Assembly: GCA_033675265.1 (NCBI GenBank)
Contig: JAUJYZ010000906.1
Span: 751,501 to 815,500 of the forward strand
DNA from: Actinostola sp. cb2023
Taxonomy: Eukaryota; Cnidaria; Anthozoa; Actiniaria; Actinostolidae
Direction: 5' to 3'
Length of the DNA: 64,000 nt
The notes beneath the pieces are model-generated. The model had not been told where the DNA came from and did no database searches. It was given only the letters and a program-made list of their open reading frames with translations. The stretch's first letter is position 1. Every line of letters begins with the position of its first letter. Positions 12,701 through 21,700 of the stretch are shown here, one piece after another. Made by a program: the position numbers and the translations under genes.

Positions 12701-15700
12701 CTCCTCCTGTTCCCCTCCTCCTGTTCTCCTCCTCCTGTTCCTCTCCTCCTCCTCCTCCTCCTTCCATCCTTCCTGCTCCCCTCCTCCTACTCACCTCCTG
12801 CTAATGGGTGGCCGCTTAATACGGGTTGGCCGCTAATGGGTGGCTGGATAATAGGGTTGGTTAATAATAATAATAAACTTTTTATTTTACAAGGGAAAAA
12901 CATATTACAGCTTCAGCTGAAAAACTTGCTAATGGGTGGCCGCATAATAGGGTTGGCTGCTAATGGGTGGCCGCATAATAGGGTTTGCCGCTAATGGGTG
13001 GCTGCATAATAGGGTTGGCCGCTAATGGGTGGCCGCATAATAGGGTTGGCTGCTAATGGGTGGCCGCATAATAGGGTTTGCCGCTAATGGGTGGCTGCAT
13101 AATAGGGTTGGCCGCTAATGGGTGGCCGCATAATAGGGTTGGCTGCTAATGGGTGGCCGCATAATAGGGTTGGCTGCTAATGGGTGGCCGCATAATAGGG
13201 TTTGCCGCTAATGGGTGGCCGCATAATAGGGTTGGCCGCTAATGGGTGGCCGCATAATAGGGTTGGCCACTAATGGGTGGCCGCATAATAGGGTTGGCCG
13301 CTAATGGGTGGCTGCATAATAGGGTTGGCCGCTAATGGGTGGCCGCATAATAGGGTTGGCCGCTAATGGGTGGCCGCATAATAGGGTTGGCTGCTAATGG
13401 GTGGCCGCATAATAGGGTTTGCCGCTAATGGGTGGCCGCATAATAGGGTTGGCGCTAATGGGTGGCCGCATAATAGGGTTTGCCGCTAATGGGTGGCCGC
13501 ATAATAGGGTTGGCCGCTAATGGGTGGCCGCATAATAGGGTTGGCCACTAATGGGTGGCCGCATAATAGGGTTGGCCGCTAATGGGTGGCCGCATAATAG
13601 GGTTGGCCGCTAATGGGTGGCCGCATAATAGGGTTGGCCGCTAATGGGTGGCCGCATAATAATAGGGTTGGCCGCTAATGGGTGGCCGCATAATAGGGGT
13701 GGCCGCTAATGGGTGGCCGCATAATAGGGTTGGCCGCTAATGGGTGGCCGCATAATAGGGTTGGCCGCTAATGGGTGGCCGCATAATAGGGTTGGCTGCT
13801 AATGGGTGGCCGCATAATAGGGTTGGCCGCTAATGGGTGGCCGCATAATAGGGTTGGCCGCTAATGGGTGGCCGCATAATAGGTTGGCCGCTAATGGGTG
13901 GCCGCATAATAGGGTTGGCCGCTAATGGGTGGCCGCATAATAGGGTTGGCCGCTAATGGGTGGCCGCATAATAGGGTTGGCCGCTAATGGGTGGCCGCAT
14001 AATAGGGTTGGCCGCTAATGGGTGGCCGCATAATAGGGTTGGCCGCTAATGGGTGGCCGCATAATAGGGTTGGCCGCTAATGGGTGGCCGCATAATAGGG
14101 TTGGCCGCTAATGGGTGGCCGCATAATAGGGTTGGCCGCTAATGGGTGGCCGCATAATAGGGTTGGCTGCTAATGGGTGGCCGCATAATAGGGTTGGCCG
14201 CTAATGGGTGGCCGCATAATAGGGTTGGCCGCTAATGGGTATAGCCGCTTAATAGGGGGTGGCCGCATAATAGGGTTGGCCGCTAATGGGTGGCCGCATA
14301 ATAGGGTTGGCCGCTAATGGGTGGCCGCATAATAGGGTTGGCCGCTAATGGGTGGCCGCATAATAGGGTTGGCCGATAATGGGTGGCCGCATAATAGGGT
14401 TGGCCGATAATGGGTGGCCGCATAATAGGGTTGGCCGATAATGGGTGGCCGCATAATAGGGTTGGCCGCTAATGGGTATAACCGCTTAATAGGGGGTTGA
14501 CTATCCATGTTTTTCAACCACAGGGTACCCGAATTCGAGGCCGGCAAGTTTCTTGTAACTAATCGTGAGTTCATGGAATTTGTGAAGGCTGGAGGATACG
14601 AGAATGAAGAGTATTGGTCTGACGATGGTAAGTCATTGATAACAATATATCGTAATCATCTTAAATTCATCAGCATTTCATCTGATTATTGTCACCACCC
14701 ATTGTACCATATACAACTACCATCATCATCATCATCATGCACTGCCACTATGATCACCATCGTGCATCGCCATCATCATCATCCTGATCATCAATCTCCA
14801 CCACCATCATCATTCATCGCCATCATCATCAACATCATCAATGACCATACATCATCAACTTCAATTGCTGCTTATCATCATTAATATCATGATCTTCATG
14901 TGGCTTCAACATTATTAGAATCAGCATCATTATTGACATCAACGGCGCATCATCACTATTACCCGGTGTCACCATTCACTCTTACCATGCGTACTGATTT
15001 TTAAGATCAGCAAACTGGTTTCTTTCTGGTGCAAACAGCCTATATGAACTGAAAGAGTTTGTCTGAAAGAATATTTCTGGAAAGTTTCGATGGTATCGGA
15101 TAAAATCTCAAAAAGTTATCGGGATGACAATTATAGACTTTAGTATGGGATTTTGCCGTCATGCGCTACAAGCCTCGTTTTGATGTTTTTTCAGAATTTT
15201 AATCGTTCATAACTTCGCAGAGATATATAATTTCGTCATGAAACTACTACATTATACTTATATAACTATATTCTTTTAGAGGAAAGGGTTAAATCTTGTA
15301 ATTAATCATTTTGAAAAAACGGCAACGCATGACGGCAAAATACTAAAGTCTATAAATGTCATCCCCGATAACTTTTTTCGATTTTATCCTATACCATCGA
15401 AACTTTCCAGAAATGTTCTTTCAGACATACTCTTTGAGATATTATAGGCTGTTTGCAGGAGAAAGAAACCAGTTTGCTGATCTTAAAAATCAGTACCGCG
15501 TGATAAGAGTGAATTGCAATCATCATCATTATATAATCATCATCATCATCAACATCATCATGATAGTCTATTAATAGGCCCTATAAATAGATTGAGCGTA
15601 ATGTCCATTTCAGATCACGTGTCATTTCCCTCAGTATTATTTCTTACTTTACGGGTTTACGGTTTTTGTGGCTACTATCTCCATATATGGAGATGTAGCC

Positions 15701-18700
15701 ACTATGCCATCGAGTTGTAAGTCCATCCGTAAGTAGTCCAATCTTCGGATAGTGTTCGGAATCGCACAGTGATCGGGATTCTTCGATCGACACCGAAAGC
15801 CTATGTCCGCTTGGTGTTTCTTCGATGGACTTTTGTATATTTAATACATTATCCTTGTTATCTCAAGGTTGGTACTGGCTGTCTTTTCGCAAACCAAAAC
15901 ATCCAACATTTTGGGTTTGTGACCAAGCCTGCAAGGGTGGCTGTGGAAACGATCTTTCTAGTTACTCACACTGTTGCCCGGCAACGGATGACAACCAAAA
16001 TAAAGTAGTTTCCATGGGAACCAACGACAATGGACTCGATACTGAGTACAGGTATGGCTAGTTAGCGGAAATGCGATCGTGTGCACGTGCGCATCACTTC
16101 TGCGCATGCATTTTTTGTTGGGTGGGCTACCTGTGGTAAGGTTTTTCCAATGATTTGTTTTAATGTAAGTGTATGTATACTAAAGCTAGTTCGGTGACCT
16201 ATATACCCTGATATTTGTACTGTAAGTGTATGTATACTAAAGCTAGTTCGGTGACCTACCATGATATTTTTACTGTATAAGTATATCTAAAGCTACAAAA
16301 TATCAACAAATGAAGGGCCATTGAGTGAATATTTCCAGAAATCGTCAAGAATGATCAAATTGTATGTTGCTTGTGTTTATACTACTGGGTAAATAGTGAA
16401 GACAGGGGAGTCAGTGAGGGCCGTCCACACTTGCTGACTTGAGTGTACGGCGTGATTTCAGGTACCGTGCCACGTTTGACGTGATTGACATGCCTCTCGA
16501 CTGGCCAGCGGAGGTCAACCACTTCGAAGCCAAGGCTTTCTGTGCATGGAAAGGACCTGACTACAGACTGCTGACGGAGGCTGAGCACCACGCGATAAGG
16601 GGTCCACAGGTACCTTCTAGACACAGGGAGCCCATGCACTATATTGCACTTTACTCAGTAAAATATCGATCCCAACACAGGGAGCCCAAATGGTCTATGG
16701 TTATCTTACTGTACACAGGGAGCCCATGCAACTCTTTCCTATCATCACTTATATTGCACTTTTCTAAAATACCGATCCCAACACAGGGAGCCCAAATGGT
16801 CTATGGTTATCTTACTGTACACAGGGAGCCCATGCAACTCTTTCCTATCATCACTTATATTGCACTTTTCTAAAATACCGATCCCAACACAGGGAGCCCA
16901 AATGGTCTATGGTTATCTTACTGTACACAGGGAGCCCATGCAACTCTTTCCTATCATCACTTATATTGCACTTTTCTAAAATACCGATCCCAACACAGGC
17001 AGCCCAAATGGTCTATGGTTATCTTACTGTACACAGGGAGCCCATGCACTATATTGCACTTTTCTAAAATACCGATCCCAACACAGGCAGCCCAAATGGT
17101 CTATGGTTATCTTACTGTACACAGGGAGCCCATGCACTATATTGCACTTTTCTAAAATACCGATCCCAACACAGGCAGCCCAAATGGTCTATGGTTATCT
17201 TACTGTACACAGGGAGCCCATGCACTATATTGCACTTTTCTAAAATACCGATCCCAACACAGGGAGCCCAAATGGTCTATGGTTATCTTACTGTACACAG
17301 GGAGCCCATGCACTATATTGCACTTTTCTAAAATACCGATCCCAACACGGGGAGCCCAAATGGTCTAAGGTTATCTTACTGTACACAGGCAGCCCAAATG
17401 GTTTATGGTTATCTTACTGTACACAGGGAGCCCATGCACTATATTGCACTTTTCTGAAATACCGATCCCAACACAGGGAGCCCAAATCACAGGTATATAT
17501 TATAGGTCTTTATTGTGCTCGTGTTTCTATTTCAGAAACCTGTCTCCATGGGAACGAACTGTGACGCCATTCATGGAAAAGATTTCAAAGCAAACATCAA
17601 CTTGCGATTTGCCTCTTCAACGGTAACGTGTGCAATTATCATTTATCGACCGTTTTGATGTTTTTATCGACTTTCATCATCATCATCACAATTATCGTCA
17701 TCATATCATTGACATCGTCATCATGCGTCAGTGATACGCCTTCGCCATCGTCATTAAACACAGTATTGGTCAAGAATGATTCTTTCAAATATTTCGATTT
17801 CCTTAATTCTGAGCGTACGAAAATACTTTATGCGAAACGTTGCGTGATGACACTAAATACGGCTGCGAAGAAGACTAAGGCATCATGGATGTGGTACATT
17901 GTCATCAATCATTCAATTTTGTTATCATCAATCATCTACATGATTGTCATCATCATCATCCATCATATTCATGACGTATAGCATTCTCTTTCAGCCTGTC
18001 AATTGGTTTCCTGCAAACGAGGCTGGATTCCATGACGTATTTGGGAACGTGTGGTCCTGGTTCGAGGATAACTATAATGGACTACCAGGATTCAAGACAC
18101 ACTATCTTTATGACGATTTCTCCACTCCAACATTGGATGGACAACATTTTATGATCATGGTAACATTTTTCACTTTTCCAACTCTACAATAAAATCGAAA
18201 CCCAGTTCTTGAAAACCTAAATAGCTAATCCAGGGCTAAAGGTTTATTAAGGTTTGCCTCGGTTAGTAGAGTTAATTGGTCATTCAGTCAGCAATCGGAG
18301 CCACATGCACTCCAACCATTTCTTCTGAGGCTAGTTTTAAAACTAAAAATATATGAGCGCATCTTTTTGATGGGCTTCCTGTGGTGGAGCGCGTCTTTTT
18401 GATAGGCTTCCTGTGATGGAGCAGATGATAATACATTTGGGCTTCCTGTGGTAGAGCACGTCTTTTTGATGGGCTTCCTGTGGTAGAGCACGTCTTTTTG
18501 ATGGGCTTCCTGTGGTGGAGCGCGTGTGATAATGCATTTGGGCTTCCTGTGGTGGAGCGCGGGTGATAATGCATTTGGGCTTCCTGTGGTGGAGCGCGGG
18601 TGATAATGCATTTGGGCTTCCTGTGGTGGAGCGCGGGTGATAATGCGTTTGAGCTTCCTGTGGTGGAGCGCGGGTGATAATGCATTTGGGCTTCCTGTGG

Positions 18701-21700
18701 TGGAGCGCGGATGCTAATGCATTTGGGCTTCCTGTGGTGGAGCGCGGGTGATAATGCGTTTGAGTTTCCTGTGGTGGAGCGCGTGTGATAATGCATTTGG
18801 GCTTCCTGTGGTGGAACAGGTGATAATGCATTTGGGCTTCCTGTGGTGGAGCGCGGGTGATAATGCGTTTGAGCTACCTGTGGTGGAGCGCGTGTGATAA
18901 TGCATTTGGGCTTCCTGTGGTGGAGCGCGGGTGATAATGCGTTTGAGTTTCCTGTGGTGGAGCGCGTGTGATAATGCATTTGGGCTTCCTGTGGTGGAAC
19001 AGGTGATAATGCATTTGGGCTTCCTGTGGTGGAGCGCGGGTGATAATGCGTTTGAGCTACCTGTGGTGGAGCGCGTGTGATAATGCATTTGGGCTTCCTG
19101 TGGTGGAGCAGGTGATAATGCATTTGGGCTTCCTGTGGTGGAGCGCGAGTGATAATGCGTTTGAGCTTCCTGTGGTGGAGCGCGGGTGATAATGCATTTG
19201 GGCTTCCTGTGGTGGAGCGCGGATGCTAATGCATTTGGGCTTCCTGTGGTGGAGCACGGGTGATAATGCGTTTGAGCTTCCTGTGGTGGAGCGCGTGTGA
19301 TAATGCATTTGGGCTTCCTGTGGTGGAACAGGTGATAATGCATTTGGGCTTCCTGTGGTGGAGCGCAGGTGATAATGCGTTTGAGCTTCCTGTGGTAGAG
19401 CAGGTGATAATGCATTTGGGCTTCCTGTGGTGGAACAGGTGATAATGCATTTGGGCTTCCTGTGGTGGAGCGCGTGTGATAATGCATTTGGGCTTCCTGT
19501 GGTAGAGCAGGTGATAATGCATTTGGGCTTCCTGTGGTGGAGCAGGTGATAATGCATTTGGGCTTCCTGTGGTGGAGCGCGAGTGATAATGCGTTTGAGC
19601 TTCCTGTGGTGGAGCGCGGGTGATAATGCATTTGGGCTTCCTGTGGTGGAGCGCGGATGCTAATGCATTTGGGCTTCCTGTGGTGGAGCACGGGTGATAA
19701 TGCGTTTGAGCTTCCTGTGGTGGAGCGCGTGTGATAATGCATTTGGGCTTCCTGTGGTGGAACAGGTGATAATGCATTTGGGCTTCCTGTGGTGGAGCGC
19801 AGGTGATAATGCGTTTGAGCTTCCTGTGGTAGAGCAGGTGATAATGCATTTGGGCTTCCTGTGGTGGAACAGGTGATAATGCATTTGGGCTTCCTGTGGT
19901 GGAGCGCGTGTGATAATGCATTTGGGCTTCCTGTGGTAGAGCAGGTGATAATGCATTTGGGCTTCCTGTGGTGGAGCAGGTGATAATGCATTTGGGCTTC
20001 CTGTGGTGGAGCGCGAGTGATAATACGTTTGGGCATAGGCAGCCCAACCATCGCTTCTGAGGCTTACTAAATAATAAATAAAATGATATTTGCGCAAATA
20101 TCATTTTATTTATGATTTAGTAAGCCTCAGAAGCGATGGTTGGGCTGCCTATGGTTTGCGCTTGTGATGATGTATTTGGGCTTTCTGTGGTGGAGCACTA
20201 CGCGCGATAATATTGGGACGCGGATGAAAAAGCACGCGCGAGTAGTTTAGCAATGGCCTCAGAAGAAACGTTTGGGCTGCCTGTCTCCGGGTTACTTTCA
20301 CGGTAGTCCTATTTGCGCCTCCAGTCGGTAGTTATGGTGACACCCGCTGGAGTCCCATTGATATTATTACAATCAACAGACTCGTTGATCCGAGCAAATG
20401 AAAAACAAACAAAAACTTTTGTGACGCGGAGTATCACCTCCCGAAAGCGATCGACCACTTTGTAAATCGCGTTTGTTCAAAGTTCCCAGTCAAACACTGC
20501 AACTGTAACCTCTTGTATGTGACCACCTCTCATAAGTGACAACTCTGTGAACCCTGTTTTTCTAAATTTCCCAGTCACATACTGTATGTAACTATTATCT
20601 CTTGTAAGCGACCACCTCCCGTAGGCGACCACCTTATCTGATAACAATGGTGGTCGCTTATGAGAGGTTTGGCCTGCATGTATTTCAGGGTGGTCACACA
20701 ACTGTATGTAGCTAGTGTAAGCGACCACCTCCCGTAGGCGACCACCTTATCTGATAACAATGGTGGTCGCTTATGAGAGATTTGGCCTGCATGTATTTCA
20801 GGGTGGCTCGTGGATTTCCACTGGTGCTGAAGCATCTCGTTTTGCTCGTTATGGATTTCGACCTCATTTCTTCCAACACCTTGGATTTCGCTTAGCGCGG
20901 TCAGTTACTTCTGACCCTCCCCCTGTGCGTCTTATTGGCACGAATGTTTTCGTTCTAGGAGTAGGAGAACAAGGTAAATCTTGAAATGCAATGCTTTTAG
21001 TCAGCGGTTTGCCGCCACATTCCAACGCGAAGGGCATGATGGTCTACGGCTTGTGACTCGTTACCAAATCCTACTCGGTCAATAATGCACGCAAATCACT
21101 GATTTAAAGTACATCAAGTAAGGTACTGTGGGGCCAGGGAGCATGACGGGAATTGGTCTCCCTCTGGTTACATTGACGTTTGCATTTGTTTAAGAAAAAC
21201 GTTTTCGAAGGCGCATAGATGAATTGTACACGCAGCTTAACTTATACCCAGTAAACCGCGACAACGTCAGCCACAGGAAGCCCAACGTGTTTTTGTTTTT
21301 ACAGCAAACTATGCCGATGTTCCTGGGATCAAAGAAGGCGAGGCCCGATTGGCCAGCACTAACAGCCAATACGTGATGGATACTGAAGAATTTGTTTGTC
21401 AGGAAGTCTTGAACCAGTATGGAGACATGGTATGTCTTGTGTATGTCTGTCTGTCCGTCCGTCTGTCTGTCTGGTTCTGCCGTAATACATTTGTCTTGTC
21501 TGTCTGTATCTGTCTTTCAAGGTGTAGGTCCGTCTCTGTCTGTGTATATTGGTTTTGTGTTTGTATTTGTCAGGTCGACTGCCTTTCAGATTTTACATTC
21601 AGATTCGCGCCTATTTTGTATTTCTAACTATCAAAGCTTATCAACATGTCTGTAGAGTCAGGAGTCAAGCGAAACGTTCACAGACATATGTATAGACTAC

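Noticed and set aside
12372..12794. Glu/Gly-rich 140-codon frame
   Set aside because: Reverse strand of a CCTCCTCCTGTTCCC array.
12800..14500. Telomere-like repeat (contains TAGGGTTGG)
   Set aside because: The 31-bp unit contains TAGGGTT once, but there is no TTAGGG tandem run and it is embedded in a gene.
18284..20104. Several long minus-strand frames rich in His, Pro and Ser (up to 445 codons)
   Set aside because: Pure translation of the 37-bp array, in shifting frames, inside an ovoA intron on the other strand.
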